Positions 25,833 to 37,559 of a DNA stretch of 64,000 bases are shown piece after piece. The position numbers were made by a program, and so were the translations under genes. The stretch is from Chromohalobacter beijerinckii (GTDB lineage Bacteria > Pseudomonadota > Gammaproteobacteria > Pseudomonadales > Halomonadaceae). Within the stretch, counting starts at the first letter, position 1. Every line of letters starts with the position of its first letter. The stretch spans positions 36,684 to 100,683 of the forward strand of contig NZ_JAKGAK010000011.1 of the NCBI RefSeq assembly GCF_023061185.1. Direction: 5' to 3'. The notes below the pieces were generated by a model. That model had not been told where the DNA came from. It ran no database searches and saw only the letters and a list, made by a program, of their open reading frames with translations.

Positions 25833-26372
25833 TCAGAACGGAATCTCGTCGTCGAAATCATCGAAGTTGCCGGGATTGGGAGCACCGTAATTACCTTGCT
25901 GGCCACCCTGCTGGGGCGGTTGTTGCTGAGGTGCCTGCTGCTGCGGGGGCGGACCGCCTTGTGGCTGGCCGTAGCCACCGCCCTGCTGAGGCGCATTTTG
26001 CGAGGGTTGCGCATAGTCGCCGCCACCCTGGCCACTGCGCGAATCGAGCATCTGCATGTCGTTGGCGACAATCTCGGTGGAATACCGATCCTGCCCGTCC
26101 TGACCCTGCCACTTACGCGTCTGTAGGCGACCCTCGATATAGATACGCGAGCCTTTCTTCACGTACTGCTGGGCGATTTCCGCCAGCTTATTGAACATCA
26201 CCACCGTATGCCATTCGGTACGCTCCTGGCGCTGACCGCTCTGACGGTCGGTCCAGGTATCGGTGGTCGCGATGCGTAGATTGCACACCGGATTACCGGA
26301 AGGTAGAAAGCGGACTTCCGGGTCCTGACCGAGATTGCCGATCAGGATGACCTTGTTCACGCCGCGCGCCAT
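25833..26372 (-). CDS. ssb: Single-stranded DNA-binding protein
   Basis: A 179-aa SSB (E. coli 178 aa) used in replication, repair and recombination. The OB fold covers about residues 1-112 (start [20 protein letters not shown]). A Gly/Gln/Pro-rich linker follows, and the acidic tip DDFDDEIPF recruits partner proteins. It starts at 26372 with AGGAG upstream, 33 bases after the MFS gene, so it may be co-transcribed with it. No LexA-like operator is visible immediately upstream. Confidence 0.97.
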   Translation of the reverse strand: MARGVNKVILIGNLGQDPEVRFLPSGNPVCNLRIATTDTWTDRQSGQRQERTEWHTVVMFNKLAEIAQQYVKKGSRIYIEGRLQTRKWQGQDGQDRYSTEIVANDMQMLDSRSGQGGGDYAQPSQNAPQQGGGYGQPQGGPPPQQQAPQQQPPQQGGQQGNYGAPNPGNFDDFDDEIPF

Positions 26373-26405
26373 GTGAGTCTCCTTGAAATAGTTCCGCGCC
26401 CGTTA

Positions 26406-27788
26406 TCAGGCGCTCTTGTGATCTCGCTCGGACCCGAGGACGCGTTCTAGCGCCTCGGCATCCAGCCGCTGACGGTCAACCTTGAGGTAGGCGACACGCT
26501 CGTCGGGCACCACCATGACATCTTCGACGCCAGCCACGGCGGCGAATCGCTCCATCAGTGTATCCATCGTGCCCATCGAGCGCTCGTCCAGGGCGACGAT
26601 CTCGCTCGAGAGGTGGCGGGGTGCCGGCATCTTCCAGACAATCGCCAACCATACCGCACCCAACAACGTCGCGCCCAGAAAGACCGCGTCCAGACCGAAG
26701 TGCTGGGAGAGGAAGCCGCCCGCCGTTCCGCCCAGGAAGGCACCCAGAAACTGGCTGGTGGAGTACACGCCCATCGCCGTGCCCTTGGCGCCCGCCGGGG
26801 CCAGCTTGCTGATCATCGACGGCAGCGTGGCTTCCAACAAGTTGAAAGCCACGAAGAATCCCCAGAGCAGCGAGAACAACGCCCAACGCCCATCGGAAAA
26901 CTCCACCAGCCCCGCCAGACATAGCGTCAGCCATGCCACGGCACCGATGAAGATCGGTTTCATCTTGCGGTACTTTTCGGCCACGATCACCAACGGCACC
27001 ATGGCCACGAAGGCCAGCGCCATGATCGGCAGATACACCCAGCCATGGTGCGCCGGCGCAATGCCCAACGCTTCCAGACGAAACGGCACGGCCACGAAGC
27101 AGGCCGTCAGGATGGCGTGCAGGGCGAAGATCGAGAAATCCAGGCGCAGCAGATCACGCCGCGCCAGCATCGCGCGGAGTTGAGTGCGGTCGAGCCCGAC
27201 ATCGCGATGCGACACCAAACGCGGTGCACGCGGCACTAGGCGCCACAGCACCAGCATCCCCACCGCCGCGAGTGCGGCCGTGAACCAGAACACACCGGCC
27301 AAGCCGAAAGGATCGGCGACCAAGGGGCCCACGACCATCGCCACGCCAAACGCGATGCCTATCGACAGCCCGATGGTCGCCATCGCCGCCGTACGCACTT
27401 CTTCGCGGGTCTGATCGGCCAGCAGCGCCATGATCGCCCCGGCGACCGCGCCGCTGCCTTGCAGGCAGCGCCCGACAATCACCCAGCCGATCGAAGTCGC
27501 CTGGGCGGCGACAACGCTACCTAGCAGAAACAACAAGAGTCCAATGCTGATGATGAGCTTGCGGCCGAACCGATCCGACAGCAGCCCAAAGGGAATTTGT
27601 AGAATCGCCTGTGTCAGGCCGTAACCACCCAGCGCCATTCCCACCAGCAAGGGAGTCGCACCATCCAGGTCCCCGGCATACAGCGCCAGGACCGGCAGTA
27701 CCATGAAAAGCCCGAGCATGCGCGTCGCATATAAGCTGGCGAGGCCGAAAATGGCACGCCGCTCGGTGTGAAGCAATGATGAAGACAT
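26406..27788 (-). CDS. YajR-like MFS transporter with C-terminal ferredoxin-like domain
   Basis: A 460-aa major facilitator protein with 12 predicted membrane helices. Motif A is GLLSDRFGRKLI between helices 2 and 3. The last ~65 residues (MDTLMERFAAVAGVEDVMVV onwards) form a cytosolic ferredoxin-like domain, as in E. coli YajR (454 aa). The transported substrate is unknown. It lies between ssb and divergent uvrA, an arrangement also found in pseudomonads. Confidence 0.9.
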   Translation of the reverse strand: MSSSLLHTERRAIFGLASLYATRMLGLFMVLPVLALYAGDLDGATPLLVGMALGGYGLTQAILQIPFGLLSDRFGRKLIISIGLLLFLLGSVVAAQATSIGWVIVGRCLQGSGAVAGAIMALLADQTREEVRTAAMATIGLSIGIAFGVAMVVGPLVADPFGLAGVFWFTAALAAVGMLVLWRLVPRAPRLVSHRDVGLDRTQLRAMLARRDLLRLDFSIFALHAILTACFVAVPFRLEALGIAPAHHGWVYLPIMALAFVAMVPLVIVAEKYRKMKPIFIGAVAWLTLCLAGLVEFSDGRWALFSLLWGFFVAFNLLEATLPSMISKLAPAGAKGTAMGVYSTSQFLGAFLGGTAGGFLSQHFGLDAVFLGATLLGAVWLAIVWKMPAPRHLSSEIVALDERSMGTMDTLMERFAAVAGVEDVMVVPDERVAYLKVDRQRLDAEALERVLGSERDHKSA

Positions 27789-27953
27789 GATTGAGTCGCG
27801 TCGTTGAAGAGAAGAAACGTTCGATACCGAAACCGGCCCGCGAGGCCTTGCCGCAGGGGCCGTGACGAACCAACACCTCGGCGTCTCGCACGCGCGCAGA
27901 CGCCGACCAAGCGCATTTTACCGACTGCCTGCCTGCCAAGGAAAGGACGCGCT

Positions 27954-27983
27954 TTGCTCGGACTCCACTGCACCCTCTATAAT
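27954..27983 (+). promoter_or_regulatory. Candidate sigma-70 promoter of uvrA
   Basis: TTGCTC (27954-27959) and a perfect TATAAT (27978-27983) are separated by 18 bases and lie 49 bases upstream of the uvrA ATG. No LexA box (CTGT-N8-ACAG) is visible in 27789-28032. Confidence 0.65.
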
Positions 27984-28032
27984 CGATCCTTTGACCGCGC
28001 CACCGCCACGGCGCAACCGGCACGAGGTGGGC

Positions 28033-30903
28033 ATGGACAGAATTCTGGTCAGGGGTGCACGCACCCACAATTTGCAGAACATCGACGTCGAACTACCGCG
28101 CAACAAGCTGATCGTCGTTACCGGTTTGTCCGGTTCCGGCAAGTCATCGTTGGCCTTCGACACCCTCTACGCCGAGGGACAGCGCCGCTATGTGGAATCC
28201 CTCTCCACCTATGCCCGCCAATTCCTGTCGATGATGGAAAAGCCCGATGTCGACCACATCGAAGGGCTCTCGCCAGCGATTTCCATCGAGCAGAAATCGA
28301 CGTCCCACAACCCGCGCTCGACGGTCGGCACGATCACCGAGATTCACGATTACCTGCGCCTGCTCTATGCCCGCGCGGGAACGCCACGCTGCCCCGATCA
28401 CGACATCGATCTCGAAGCACAAACCGTCTCGCAAATGGTCGATCAAGCCTTGGCGCTGCCCGAAGGCAGCAAGTTGATGCTACTGGCACCGGTCATTAGT
28501 GGTCGCAAGGGCGAGCACCAGCAACTACTGGCCGAGCTGCGCTCCCAGGGCTACGTCCGTGCCATGGTCGACGGTCAGGCCGTGGAACTCGACGAGCTTG
28601 GTCCGCTCGACAAGAACAAGAAGCACGACATCAGCGTGGTGGTTGATCGTATCAAGGTACGCGATGGGCTAGCCCTGCGTCTGGCCGAGTCGTTCGAAAC
28701 CGCACTCGGCCTGTCCGACGGCATCGCCATCCTTCACGATATGGATGGCGTACGCGACGATATCGTCTTTTCGGCACGCTTCGCGTGCCCGGTGTGCGGC
28801 TACTCGATCGCCGAGCTCGAACCGCGGCTGTTCTCGTTCAACAATCCCGCCGGGGCTTGCCCAACCTGTGACGGCCTCGGGGTACGCCAGTATTTCGATC
28901 CGCACAAGCTGATCAGCCATCCCGAGCTGTCGCTAGCCGAAGGCGCCATCAAGGGCTGGGATCGGCGTAGCGTGTATTACTTCAACCAGTTGCAGGCGGT
29001 CGCCCAGCATTATCGCTTCGCGCTGGAAACGCCCTGGCAGGATCTTGCCCGGCATGAGCGTGATGTCATTTTGCACGGCAGTGGGCAGGACCAGATCGCC
29101 TTCAGCTACGTCAACGACCGGGGGCGCAAGGTCACACGCGAACATGCCTTCGAGGGCGTCCTACCCAACATGGAACGGCGTTACCGCGAAACCGAGTCGA
29201 GCATGGTGCGAGAAGACCTCGCCAAACACCTGGCGGTACAGCCCTGCCCGTCCTGCCAAGGAACACGGCTGCGCAAGGAAGCCCGCCATGTTTATATCGA
29301 CGGGCGTCCACTTCCCGAGATTTCACGACTGCCCATCGGCGAGGCCTGGCATTACTTCGCGGCGCTGGAACTGCCTGGACGCAAGGGTGAAATCGCCGTC
29401 AAGATCGTCCACGAGATCCATTCGCGCCTGGAGTTCCTAGTCAATGTAGGGCTCGACTACCTAACCCTAGAGCGCAGCGCCGACACACTCTCCGGCGGAG
29501 AGGCTCAGCGCATTCGCCTGGCCAGCCAGATCGGCGCAGGCCTGGTCGGCGTCATGTACATCCTCGATGAACCCTCGATCGGCCTGCATCAACGCGACAA
29601 CGACCGGCTGCTTCAGACGCTCGAACGCCTGCGCGATCTCGGCAATACGGTCATCGTCGTCGAACACGACGAGGAGGCGATACGCGCGGCGGATCATGTC
29701 CTCGATATCGGCCCCGGCGCCGGGGTGCATGGCGGCCGTATCGTCGCGCAGGGGACCCCCGAGCAAGTCACCGAATGCGAAGCCTCGCTGACCGGCCAAT
29801 ACCTATCGGATAAACGCCGCATCGAGATCCCACCATATCGCATCCCCGGCAATCCAGAGAAAATGCTGCACCTCACCGGTGCCAACGGCAATAATCTGCA
29901 GAACGTTACGCTCGACTTGCCTCTGGGCCTTTTCGTGTGCGTGACGGGGGTGTCCGGCTCGGGCAAGTCGACGCTGATCAATTCGACGCTAATGCCCGTC
30001 GCCACGCGCGAGCTCAATCGCGCCACGAGCCTCACGCCCGCACCTTACAAGCGCATCCAAGGGCTAGAGTTGCTCGACAAGGTCATCGACATCGATCAGA
30101 GCCCGATCGGACGGACGCCGCGCTCCAACCCGGCCACCTATACCGGCATTTTCACACCGATCCGAGAGCTCTTCGCGGGCACCCAAGAGGCACGCTCGCG
30201 CGGCTACAAACCTGGGCGATTCAGCTTCAACGTCAAGGGCGGACGCTGCGAAGCCTGCCAGGGCGAGGGGCTGATCAAGGTCGAGATGCACTTTTTGCCC
30301 GACATCTACGTGCCCTGCGACGTCTGCAAGGGCAAGCGCTATAACCGCGAAACTCTGGAGATTCAGTATAAGGGCAAGAATATCCATGAGGTGCTAGAAA
30401 TGACCATCGAGGAGGCATTGGAGTTCTTCTCACCGGTCCCGGCGCTTGCCCGGCGCTTGCAGACACTGATGGACGTCGGCCTGTCGTACGTGCGCTTGGG
30501 GCAAAGCGCAACCACCCTTTCCGGCGGGGAGGCGCAGCGCGTCAAGCTCGCCCGCGAGCTAGCTAAACGCGATACTGGCAAGACGCTCTATATTCTCGAC
30601 GAACCCACTACCGGTCTGCACTTCGAAGATATCCGGCAATTACTGGGTGTCCTGCATCGCTTGCGCGATCATGGCAACACCATCGTGGTCATCGAGCACA
30701 ATCTCGACGTAATCAAGACCGCCGACTGGGTTATCGACCTTGGCCCGGAGGGCGGTTCCGGCGGGGGACGCATCATCGCCGAGGGTACACCAGAGCAAGT
30801 CGCCAAGATGGACGTTTCGCACACCGGGCGTTTCCTCGAGCCGATCCTAGCCAAGCGCACAACTGCCAAGGCAACGCGCGAAGCGAGTACTGCCGAAACC
30901 TGA
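28033..30903 (+). CDS. uvrA: UvrABC excinuclease subunit A
   Basis: A 956-aa damage-recognition ATPase of nucleotide excision repair (E. coli 940 aa). Two ABC modules are visible, with Walker [11 protein letters not shown] and [10 protein letters not shown] and signatures [12 protein letters not shown] and [12 protein letters not shown]. CxxC zinc-binding pairs occur as CPVCGYS/CPTCDG and [17 protein letters not shown]. The ATG at 28033 has GAGGTGG upstream; the frame from 27862 reads through the promoter and is rejected. Confidence 0.98.
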   Translation: MDRILVRGARTHNLQNIDVELPRNKLIVVTGLSGSGKSSLAFDTLYAEGQRRYVESLSTYARQFLSMMEKPDVDHIEGLSPAISIEQKSTSHNPRSTVGTITEIHDYLRLLYARAGTPRCPDHDIDLEAQTVSQMVDQALALPEGSKLMLLAPVISGRKGEHQQLLAELRSQGYVRAMVDGQAVELDELGPLDKNKKHDISVVVDRIKVRDGLALRLAESFETALGLSDGIAILHDMDGVRDDIVFSARFACPVCGYSIAELEPRLFSFNNPAGACPTCDGLGVRQYFDPHKLISHPELSLAEGAIKGWDRRSVYYFNQLQAVAQHYRFALETPWQDLARHERDVILHGSGQDQIAFSYVNDRGRKVTREHAFEGVLPNMERRYRETESSMVREDLAKHLAVQPCPSCQGTRLRKEARHVYIDGRPLPEISRLPIGEAWHYFAALELPGRKGEIAVKIVHEIHSRLEFLVNVGLDYLTLERSADTLSGGEAQRIRLASQIGAGLVGVMYILDEPSIGLHQRDNDRLLQTLERLRDLGNTVIVVEHDEEAIRAADHVLDIGPGAGVHGGRIVAQGTPEQVTECEASLTGQYLSDKRRIEIPPYRIPGNPEKMLHLTGANGNNLQNVTLDLPLGLFVCVTGVSGSGKSTLINSTLMPVATRELNRATSLTPAPYKRIQGLELLDKVIDIDQSPIGRTPRSNPATYTGIFTPIRELFAGTQEARSRGYKPGRFSFNVKGGRCEACQGEGLIKVEMHFLPDIYVPCDVCKGKRYNRETLEIQYKGKNIHEVLEMTIEEALEFFSPVPALARRLQTLMDVGLSYVRLGQSATTLSGGEAQRVKLARELAKRDTGKTLYILDEPTTGLHFEDIRQLLGVLHRLRDHGNTIVVIEHNLDVIKTADWVIDLGPEGGSGGGRIIAEGTPEQVAKMDVSHTGRFLEPILAKRTTAKATREASTAET

Positions 30904-30933
30904 TCGAAATATCGGCTATCAACAACGCATAAA

Positions 30934-30960
30934 AAAGCCGGCCCCGAGGGGCCGGCTTTA
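30934..30960. terminator. Bidirectional terminator, uvrA / rplQ
   Basis: An 11-12-bp GC-rich stem (AAAGCCGGCCCC and its complement, tetraloop) is flanked by A and T tracts on both sides, between the convergent uvrA and alpha-operon transcripts. Confidence 0.92.
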
Positions 30961-30990
30961 TTGTGCCGAGATGGCGAAGCCTGACGAAGA

Positions 30991-31374
30991 TTACTCCTCG
31001 GCGGCTTCCTCTACGATCGGACGGTCGACCAACTCAACATAAGCCATCGGCGCATTGTCACCAGTACGGAAACCGCACTTGAGAATACGCACATAGCCGC
31101 CCGGGCGCTCGACATAACGTGGGCCCAGCTCATTGAAGAGCTTACCGACCGTTTCTTTGGAACGGGTGCGGTTGAAGGCCAGCCGGCGGTTGGCGACGCT
31201 GTCCTGCTTGGCCAGGGTGATCAGCGGCTCGACGTGACGACGCAACTCCTTGGCCTTGGGCAGGGTAGTCTTGATGACTTCGTGCTCGACTAGCGACACA
31301 CACATGTTCTTGAACATGGCATGGCGATGCGAGCTCGTACGATTGAGATGACGACCACTCTTACGATGACGCAT
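30991..31374 (-). CDS. rplQ: 50S ribosomal protein L17
   Basis: A 127-aa protein identical in length to E. coli L17, starting [17 protein letters not shown]. It is the last gene of the alpha operon, 39 bases after rpoA, and is followed by the terminator shared with uvrA. Confidence 0.98.
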   Translation of the reverse strand: MRHRKSGRHLNRTSSHRHAMFKNMCVSLVEHEVIKTTLPKAKELRRHVEPLITLAKQDSVANRRLAFNRTRSKETVGKLFNELGPRYVERPGGYVRILKCGFRTGDNAPMAYVELVDRPIVEEAAEE

Positions 31375-31413
31375 GGTTGAAATTCCTTACCAAACTGGGA
31401 CTCGAGTCGGCGC

Positions 31414-32412
31414 TCACGCAGAGGCCTTGTCGTCCTTCAGGCTCGCCGGCGGCCAGTTTTCCAGCCGCATGCCGAGGGAAAGACCGCGCGCTGCCAGAAC
31501 GTCCTTGATCTCATTCAAGGATTTCTTGCCGAGGTTCGGGGTCTTCAACAGCTCTACTTCGGTACGCTGAATCAGATCACCGATATAATAGATATTCTCG
31601 GCTTTCAAGCAGTTGGCGCTGCGAACGGTCAACTCGAGATCGTCTACGGGGCGCAGTAGAATCGGATCGATCTGATCCTCTTCTTCTTCGACTTCCTGTT
31701 CCTTGTCGGCTTCGAGGTCGACGAACGCGCCCAGCTGCTCTTGCAGGATGGTCGCGCTGCGGCGAATCGCCTCTTCCGGATCCAAGGTGCCGTCGGTTTC
31801 CAAGTCGATAATCAGCTTATCGAGATCGGTACGCTGTTCGACACGCGCGGCTTCCACGGAGTAAGACACACGACGCACCGGGCTGAAAGTCGCATCCAGT
31901 TGGAGGCGACCGATCGCGCGCGATTCGTCTTCCTCGGAAGCACGGGTATCCGCTGGCTCATAGCCACGACCGCGAACTACCTTGAGCTCCATTTTCAGCT
32001 CACCGCTGTCGTTGAGGTGCGCGATAACGTGATCCGGGTTGATGACGTCGACATCATGATCGACGGCGATATCGCCCGCGGTCACCACACTCGGGCCCTG
32101 CTTGCTCAGCGTCAGAACCACTTCGTCACGGCCATGCATCTTGATGGCGACGTCCTTGAGGTTCAGGAGAATTTCGATGACGTCCTCTTGGACGCCCTCG
32201 ATGGCGCTGTACTCGTGTAGAACGCCTTCAATCTCCGCTTCCACAATGGCGCAACCGGGCATGGAAGACAGCAGGATGCGACGCAGAGCATTCCCCAGGG
32301 TATGGCCGAAACCACGCTCGAACGGCTCGAGCACGATCTTCGCATGATTCGCGTTGATCTCTTCGACCTTGATGTCGCGAGGACGGAGAAACTCTGTCAC
32401 TGAACGCTGCAT
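31414..32412 (-). CDS. rpoA: RNA polymerase alpha subunit
   Basis: A 332-aa subunit that nucleates polymerase assembly. The N-terminal domain begins [19 protein letters not shown], and the DNA- and activator-binding C-terminal domain carries [17 protein letters not shown] with the DNA-contact Arg. The linker is unusually acidic ([10 protein letters not shown]). It lies between rpsD and rplQ in the alpha operon. Confidence 0.99.
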   Translation of the reverse strand: MQRSVTEFLRPRDIKVEEINANHAKIVLEPFERGFGHTLGNALRRILLSSMPGCAIVEAEIEGVLHEYSAIEGVQEDVIEILLNLKDVAIKMHGRDEVVLTLSKQGPSVVTAGDIAVDHDVDVINPDHVIAHLNDSGELKMELKVVRGRGYEPADTRASEEDESRAIGRLQLDATFSPVRRVSYSVEAARVEQRTDLDKLIIDLETDGTLDPEEAIRRSATILQEQLGAFVDLEADKEQEVEEEEDQIDPILLRPVDDLELTVRSANCLKAENIYYIGDLIQRTEVELLKTPNLGKKSLNEIKDVLAARGLSLGMRLENWPPASLKDDKASA

Positions 32413-32503
32413 AAGAACACCTTTCAGGCTGCCAAACGGATACTCGGTACTCGAAACCAGGCCCTGGCATGGGGCCTGGCGGCATCACGCAGTGGCTGCA
32501 TGA

Positions 32504-33124
32504 TTACTTCGAGTACAGCTCGACGATCAGGTTTTCGTTGATGTCGGCAGACAGGTCGCCGCGTTCCGGGACAGCCTTGAAAGTGCCTTCCATCTTCTTG
32601 GAGTCGACGTCGATCCAAGTCACATCGCCACGGTTGGCGGCGATGCCCAGGGCGTTTTGAATACGCGCCTGGTTCTTGGACTTTTCACGAACGGACACCA
32701 CGTCACCCGGCTTGACCTGATAGGAAGCCACGTTGACGCTACGGCCATTCACGGCGATTGCCTTGTGGCTGACCAACTGACGCGCTTCTGAGCGCGTGGA
32801 GCCGAAGCCCATACGGTAGACGACATTGTCCAGTCGGGATTCGAGAAGCTGCAACAACAACTCACCAGTCGCGCCCTTGAGGCGAGCCGCTTCCTTGTAG
32901 TAGTTGCGGAACTGCTTCTCGAGTACGCCATACATGCGACGTACTTTCTGCTTCTCACGAAGCTGCAAGCCGTAGTCGGAAAGACGCTGACGGCGCTGGC
33001 CGTGGACACCCGGGATTTGCTCGGATTTGCACTTTTTCTCGAAGGGAGTAACACCGCTCTTCAAAAAGAGGTCGGTGCCTTCACGACGAGACAGTTTGCA
33101 CTTCGGTCCAATATAACGTGCCAT
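32504..33124 (-). CDS. rpsD: 30S ribosomal protein S4
   Basis: A 206-aa primary 16S rRNA-binding protein (E. coli 206 aa) with the S4 RNA-binding domain ([20 protein letters not shown]). In E. coli it represses the alpha operon by binding the leader near rpsM. It follows rpsK by 12 bases. Confidence 0.99.
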   Translation of the reverse strand: MARYIGPKCKLSRREGTDLFLKSGVTPFEKKCKSEQIPGVHGQRRQRLSDYGLQLREKQKVRRMYGVLEKQFRNYYKEAARLKGATGELLLQLLESRLDNVVYRMGFGSTRSEARQLVSHKAIAVNGRSVNVASYQVKPGDVVSVREKSKNQARIQNALGIAANRGDVTWIDVDSKKMEGTFKAVPERGDLSADINENLIVELYSK

Positions 33125-33136
33125 GAATCTGTCTCC

Positions 33137-33523
33137 TTAAACGCGGCGTTTCTTCGGCGGACGGCAGCCGTTATGGGGAACGGGCGTCGCGTCGGTAATG
33201 CTCTGCACGCGGAAACCCGCAGCATTGAGCGCACGCACGGCGGATTCACGGCCGGGACCGGGTCCCTTGACCAGCACGTCGACGTTTTTCACACCATACT
33301 CGGCTGCAGCAGTCGCTGCACGTTCGCTTGCTACTTGAGCAGCGAACGGGGTGCTCTTACGAGAACCACGAAAACCCGAACCACCGGCAGTCGCCCAAGA
33401 AAGGGCGTTGCCCTGGCGGTCTGTGATCGTCACGATCGTGTTGTTAAAAGAGGCATGGATGTGGGCAACCGCATCCACTACCTGCTTTTTCACCTTTTTA
33501 CGGTTACTACGCGGGTTAGCCAT
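33137..33523 (-). CDS. rpsK: 30S ribosomal protein S11
   Basis: A 128-aa platform protein with the conserved [14 protein letters not shown] and the basic tail [11 protein letters not shown]. It is the second gene of the alpha operon. Confidence 0.99.
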   Translation of the reverse strand: MANPRSNRKKVKKQVVDAVAHIHASFNNTIVTITDRQGNALSWATAGGSGFRGSRKSTPFAAQVASERAATAAAEYGVKNVDVLVKGPGPGRESAVRALNAAGFRVQSITDATPVPHNGCRPPKKRRV

Positions 33524-33562
33524 GTTGATGTCTATTCCTGTCTTAACGCCAGAACGTGCGTT

Positions 33563-33919
33563 TTATTTGCGAATCGGCTTACGCGGTCCCTTACGGGTAC
33601 GCGCATTGGTCTTGGTACGCTGACCACGCAGCGGAAGACCACGACGATGACGCAGACCACGATAGCAACCCAAGTCCATGAGACGCTTGATGTTAAGCGT
33701 CGTATCACGGCGAAGATCGCCTTCAACGGTATACTTGCCGACTTCGTTACGCAGGACATCCACCTCTTCGGCGGACAGCTCCTGCACTTTCGTCGTCGGC
33801 GCGATGCCGGTAGCGACGCAGATTTCCTGCGCACGCGTACGGCCAATCCCGAAGATGTAGGTCAGCGAGATCGCCGCATGCTTGTTGTCCGGGATATTGA
33901 CGCCTGCAATACGGGCCAT
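33563..33919 (-). CDS. rpsM: 30S ribosomal protein S13
   Basis: A 118-aa head protein starting [15 protein letters not shown], with the C-terminal [17 protein letters not shown] that contacts tRNA. It is the first gene of the alpha operon. Confidence 0.99.
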   Translation of the reverse strand: MARIAGVNIPDNKHAAISLTYIFGIGRTRAQEICVATGIAPTTKVQELSAEEVDVLRNEVGKYTVEGDLRRDTTLNIKRLMDLGCYRGLRHRRGLPLRGQRTKTNARTRKGPRKPIRK

Positions 33920-34041
33920 CAGCTTACTCCGAATGTTGAGCGGCTTGCTCGTTTAGTCGTCTATAAGGGCGCAATAGCATACCCCTTTGCCTCCTAAGAG
34001 ACAAGGGGTATGCCTACGCCCGCTTTTAAGTCAGCGCAGGA
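33920..34041 (-). promoter_or_regulatory. Alpha-operon leader with hairpin and candidate promoter
   Basis: The 122 bases between rpmJ and rpsM contain a perfect 11-bp inverted repeat (33977-33987 with 34003-34013, 15-base loop). Reading the minus strand, TTGTCT and TATGCT lie 17 bases apart within and beside it, a possible internal promoter. In E. coli the S4 repressor binds near here; whether this leader folds alike was not tested. Confidence 0.5.
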
Positions 34042-34155
34042 TCAACCCTGGCGCTGCTTATGCCGCGGTTCGCTACAGATGACACGAATCGCGCCATTGC
34101 GCCGAATGATCTTGCAGTTACGGCACATTTTCTTGACGGAAGCTCGAACTTTCAT
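34042..34155 (-). CDS. rpmJ: 50S ribosomal protein L36
   Basis: A 37-aa protein found by translating the minus strand: it starts [15 protein letters not shown] and ends PRHKQRQG. Cys11, Cys14, Cys27 and His32 form the zinc-ribbon, so this is the zinc-containing form. It lies 31 bases after secY, as in the E. coli spc operon. The gene is too short for routine reading-frame cut-offs. Confidence 0.95.
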   Translation of the reverse strand: MKVRASVKKMCRNCKIIRRNGAIRVICSEPRHKQRQG

Positions 34156-34186
34156 CGTTCTCTCCAAAAAACCTAGCGGGGCTCGT

Positions 34187-35518
34187 TTAACGCAGGATAC
34201 CGCCGCTGCCATAGCCTTTCAGGTTGGACTTCTTCATCACCGATTCATATTGATTCGACATCAGATGCGACTGCACCTGGGCCATGAAGTCCATGACCAC
34301 CACCACCACGATGAGCAAGGAAGTACCGCCAAAGTAGAAAGGCACTTGCCATGCCACCACGAGGAACTGAGGCATCAGGGAAACTGCGGTGATGTACAAG
34401 GCGCCGAAAAGCGTCAGACGCGTCATGACCTTATCGACATAGCGGGACGTTTGCTCGCCCGGACGAATCCCCGGTAGAAACGCTCCCGACTTCTTCAGGT
34501 TGTCGGCGACATCCTTGGGATTGAAGACCAACGCCGTGTAAAAGAAGCAGAAGAATAGCACCGCCGCCGCGAAAAGCAAGATGTACAGCGGCTGCCCCGG
34601 CCCCATCGCCTGGGAAACCGTCTGCAGCCAGGCCATGTTCTGCCCATCACCGATCCACTGACCAATCGAGGCTGGGAACAGCAAGATACTGGAGGCAAAG
34701 ATCGGCGGAATGACACCGGCCATGTTGACCTTCAGCGGCAGATAGCTGCTCTGCCCGGCATACATCTTGTTGCCTACCTGACGACGCGGATAATTCACCT
34801 TGATCCGTCGCTGGCCACGCTCGATGAAGACCACGAATGCAACGGTCGCGATCCCCAGGACTGCCAACGACAGCAACGGCAAGATATTCCAGGCCCCATC
34901 GTTTCGCGCCAGCTCGAAAGACTGGCCGATAGCGCTCGGAAGACCCGCCACGATACCCGCGAAGATGATAAGGGAAATGCCGTTACCAATACCTTTTTCG
35001 GTGATCTGCTCTCCCAGCCACATCAGGAACACGGCACCCGCGACAAACGTCACGATCGCTGTGAAGTAGAAGCTGAGATCGCCGCTATAGGCGACGCCCT
35101 GTCCGACCAGACCGACTGCCATGCCGGTCGCTTGGATCAATGCCAGCAGCACCGTACCGTAGCGCGTGTACTGGTTGATCTTGCGCCGGCCAGCCTCACC
35201 TTCCTTCTTCAGCTGTTCCAGCTGAGGCGAGACCGCCGTCAGGAGCTGCATGATGATCGACGCGGAGATATACGGCATGATCCCCAGCGCAAAAATACTC
35301 ATGCGCGACAACGCACCACCCGAAAACATGTTGAACATGCCCAGGATGGTGCCCTGATTTTCCCTGAACAAGGCAGCAAGCTGGTCAGGATTGATGCCAG
35401 GCACCGGAATATGGGCACCGATACGGTACACCACGATGGCGATGAACACGAAACGCAAACGCGCCCAAAGTTCACTCAGACCACTTCCACTGGCCGGCAT
35501 GTTTCCTGACTTAGCCAT
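34187..35518 (-). CDS. secY: Protein translocase channel subunit SecY
   Basis: A 443-aa ten-helix channel protein (E. coli 443 aa) that forms SecYEG in the inner membrane. The family sequence [11 protein letters not shown] and the plug-region [20 protein letters not shown] are visible. Its ATG overlaps the rplO stop by one base (TAATG). Confidence 0.99.
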   Translation of the reverse strand: MAKSGNMPASGSGLSELWARLRFVFIAIVVYRIGAHIPVPGINPDQLAALFRENQGTILGMFNMFSGGALSRMSIFALGIMPYISASIIMQLLTAVSPQLEQLKKEGEAGRRKINQYTRYGTVLLALIQATGMAVGLVGQGVAYSGDLSFYFTAIVTFVAGAVFLMWLGEQITEKGIGNGISLIIFAGIVAGLPSAIGQSFELARNDGAWNILPLLSLAVLGIATVAFVVFIERGQRRIKVNYPRRQVGNKMYAGQSSYLPLKVNMAGVIPPIFASSILLFPASIGQWIGDGQNMAWLQTVSQAMGPGQPLYILLFAAAVLFFCFFYTALVFNPKDVADNLKKSGAFLPGIRPGEQTSRYVDKVMTRLTLFGALYITAVSLMPQFLVVAWQVPFYFGGTSLLIVVVVVMDFMAQVQSHLMSNQYESVMKKSNLKGYGSGGILR

Positions 35519-35952
35519 TAGTCCTCTACCTTGCCACCGGCAGCTTCGATCGCGCCACGGGCACCCTTGGTGACCTTGAGACCACGAACCGTGACTGCTT
35601 TGTTCAGTTCACCGGAGAGAATCACCTTCGCGTACTTGGTATTATCCTTGAGTACGTTGGCTTTCTTAAGGCTATCCAGATCGACGATATCACCATCGAT
35701 CTTCGCCAACTCCGCCACGCGCACCTCTTCGGATGCCAGCGACTTGATGGACGTGAAACCGTATTTCGGCAGACGACGCTGCAATGGCATCTGACCGCCT
35801 TCGAAACCGGGCTTCACGGACCCACCGGAGCGTGACTTCTGGCCTTTGTGGCCGCGGCCACCGGTCTTTCCCAGACCGGAGCCGATGCCACGACCGACGC
35901 GCTTCTCGGCGTGCTTCGAGCCCAGTGCTGGGCTCAGACTATTGAGTTTCAT
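35518..35952 (-). CDS. rplO: 50S ribosomal protein L15
   Basis: A 144-aa protein (E. coli 144) with the typical Gly/Arg-rich N-terminal extension [20 protein letters not shown]. It is in the spc operon and is translationally coupled to secY. Confidence 0.99.
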   Translation of the reverse strand: MKLNSLSPALGSKHAEKRVGRGIGSGLGKTGGRGHKGQKSRSGGSVKPGFEGGQMPLQRRLPKYGFTSIKSLASEEVRVAELAKIDGDIVDLDSLKKANVLKDNTKYAKVILSGELNKAVTVRGLKVTKGARGAIEAAGGKVED

Positions 35953-35955
35953 GGA

Positions 35956-36141
35956 TTACTCTCCCTCAACACGCACAAGGTAATTAACCTTGTTGACCAT
36001 ACCGCGTACGGCGGGGGTGTCTTCCAGCTCAACCGTGTGACCGATGCGGCGCAGCCCTAAGCCACGAATAGTGGCCTTGTGCTTTTCCAGAATGCCGATG
36101 GTACTACGAGTCTGGGTAACCTTGATCGTTGCTGCTGCCAT
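35956..36141 (-). CDS. rpmD: 50S ribosomal protein L30
   Basis: A 61-aa protein with the family core [19 protein letters not shown]. It starts 6 bases after rpsE and ends 3 bases before rplO. Confidence 0.98.
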   Translation of the reverse strand: MAAATIKVTQTRSTIGILEKHKATIRGLGLRRIGHTVELEDTPAVRGMVNKVNYLVRVEGE

Positions 36142-36147
36142 GATGCC

Positions 36148-36648
36148 TTACCCCGCGAGCTCTTCGACGGACATACCACGCTTAGCGGCAATATCCTCCG
36201 GAGACTGCATGGCGGCGAGACCTTTGATAGTCGCGCGCACCACGTTCACCGGGTTGGTAGAACCGTAACACTTGGCGAGAACGTCATGGACGCCTGCCAG
36301 TTCGAGTACGGAGCGCATGGCACCGCCAGCAATGATGCCGGTACCTTCAGACGCCGGCTGCATGAACACCTTGGAGGCACCATGACGGGCCTTCGTGGGG
36401 TACTGCAGCGTAGAGCCACTGAGACTTACCTTCACCATGTTGCGGCGAGCCTGGTCCATCGCCTTCTGGATCGCGACTGGCACTTCACGTGCTTTGCCGC
36501 GGCCGAAGCCGACGCGACCGTTGCCATCGCCAACGACGGTCAGTGCGGTGAAGCCGAAAATACGACCACCTTTCACAACCTTGGCGACGCGGTTTACCTG
36601 CACGAGTTTCTCTTGCAGATCGCCGCCCTTCTGTTCGTTATTCGCCAT
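36148..36648 (-). CDS. rpsE: 30S ribosomal protein S5
   Basis: A 166-aa protein (E. coli 167) with the dsRNA-binding N-terminal domain ([20 protein letters not shown]) and the fidelity-related loop [14 protein letters not shown]. It belongs to the spc operon. Confidence 0.99.
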   Translation of the reverse strand: MANNEQKGGDLQEKLVQVNRVAKVVKGGRIFGFTALTVVGDGNGRVGFGRGKAREVPVAIQKAMDQARRNMVKVSLSGSTLQYPTKARHGASKVFMQPASEGTGIIAGGAMRSVLELAGVHDVLAKCYGSTNPVNVVRATIKGLAAMQSPEDIAAKRGMSVEELAG

Positions 36649-36659
36649 CGTAAAACCCT

Positions 36660-37010
36660 TTAGAATTCCAGGCCGCCTTCACGAGCGGCATCTGCCAGGG
36701 CCTTGATACGACCGTGGTATTTAAACCCGGCACGATCAAAGGCCACCTCGGTGATGCCCGCTTCCTTTGCGCGTTCGGCAATCAGGGCGCCCACCTTGGA
36801 GGCGGCGTCCGCATTGCCCGTGGATCCTTCACGCAGGCTCTTATCGAGCGTGGATGCGCTGGCCAGTACTTGGCCACCATCCGGCGAAATGATCTGCGCG
36901 TAGATGTGGCGCGGCGTGCGATTGACGCACAAGCGAGACACGCCAAGCTCGCGGATCTTGGCGCGAGCGCGGCGGGCACGACGGAGACGAGATTCTTTCT
37001 TCGCGTTCAT
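36660..37010 (-). CDS. rplR: 50S ribosomal protein L18
   Basis: A 116-aa 5S rRNA-binding protein with the motifs [16 protein letters not shown] and [20 protein letters not shown]. It belongs to the spc operon. Confidence 0.99.
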   Translation of the reverse strand: MNAKKESRLRRARRARAKIRELGVSRLCVNRTPRHIYAQIISPDGGQVLASASTLDKSLREGSTGNADAASKVGALIAERAKEAGITEVAFDRAGFKYHGRIKALADAAREGGLEF

Positions 37011-37019
37011 AACCCTGCC

Positions 37020-37550
37020 TTACTTCTTCTTGGCTTCTTTGCGGCGGACTTCTTCGTCGCCATACCGAATCCCCTTACCCTTGTAGGGCTCGGGCGGACG
37101 GAAGGCACGAATTTCCGCTGCGACCTGGCCGAGCTTCTGCTTGTCCGCGCTTTTCAGCACGATAATGGTGTTCTTCGGCGTTTCAGCCGTCACACCTTCA
37201 GGCAGCGTATACTCGACGGGGTGCGAGAAGCCTAATGTCAGGTTGAGTGTGTTGCCGCTTGCTTGCGCGCGGTAACCGACACCGTTGATCTCGAGAGACT
37301 TGCTAAAGCCTTCCGAAACGCCGGTAACGAGGTTCTGTACCAGCGCACGGGTGGTTCCGACCATCGCCCAGCTTTTGGCGGACTCGCTCGGATTAAATGT
37401 CAGTTGGCCTTCTTCCTGGCCCACAGTGACATCGGAATGCACGGTCATGGAGAGCGTGCCCTGACCGCCCTTGACGGTCAGCTTGTTGGCCTCGAGTTTG
37501 ACCTCGACGCCACTCGGCAGTTTCACCGGATATTTGGCTACGCGGGACAT
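37020..37550 (-). CDS. rplF: 50S ribosomal protein L6
   Basis: A 176-aa protein (E. coli 177) with the duplicated L6 fold; the C-terminal signature [20 protein letters not shown] is clear. It lies between rpsH and rplR. Confidence 0.99.
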   Translation of the reverse strand: MSRVAKYPVKLPSGVEVKLEANKLTVKGGQGTLSMTVHSDVTVGQEEGQLTFNPSESAKSWAMVGTTRALVQNLVTGVSEGFSKSLEINGVGYRAQASGNTLNLTLGFSHPVEYTLPEGVTAETPKNTIIVLKSADKQKLGQVAAEIRAFRPPEPYKGKGIRYGDEEVRRKEAKKK

Positions 37551-37559
37551 TCCAAACTC

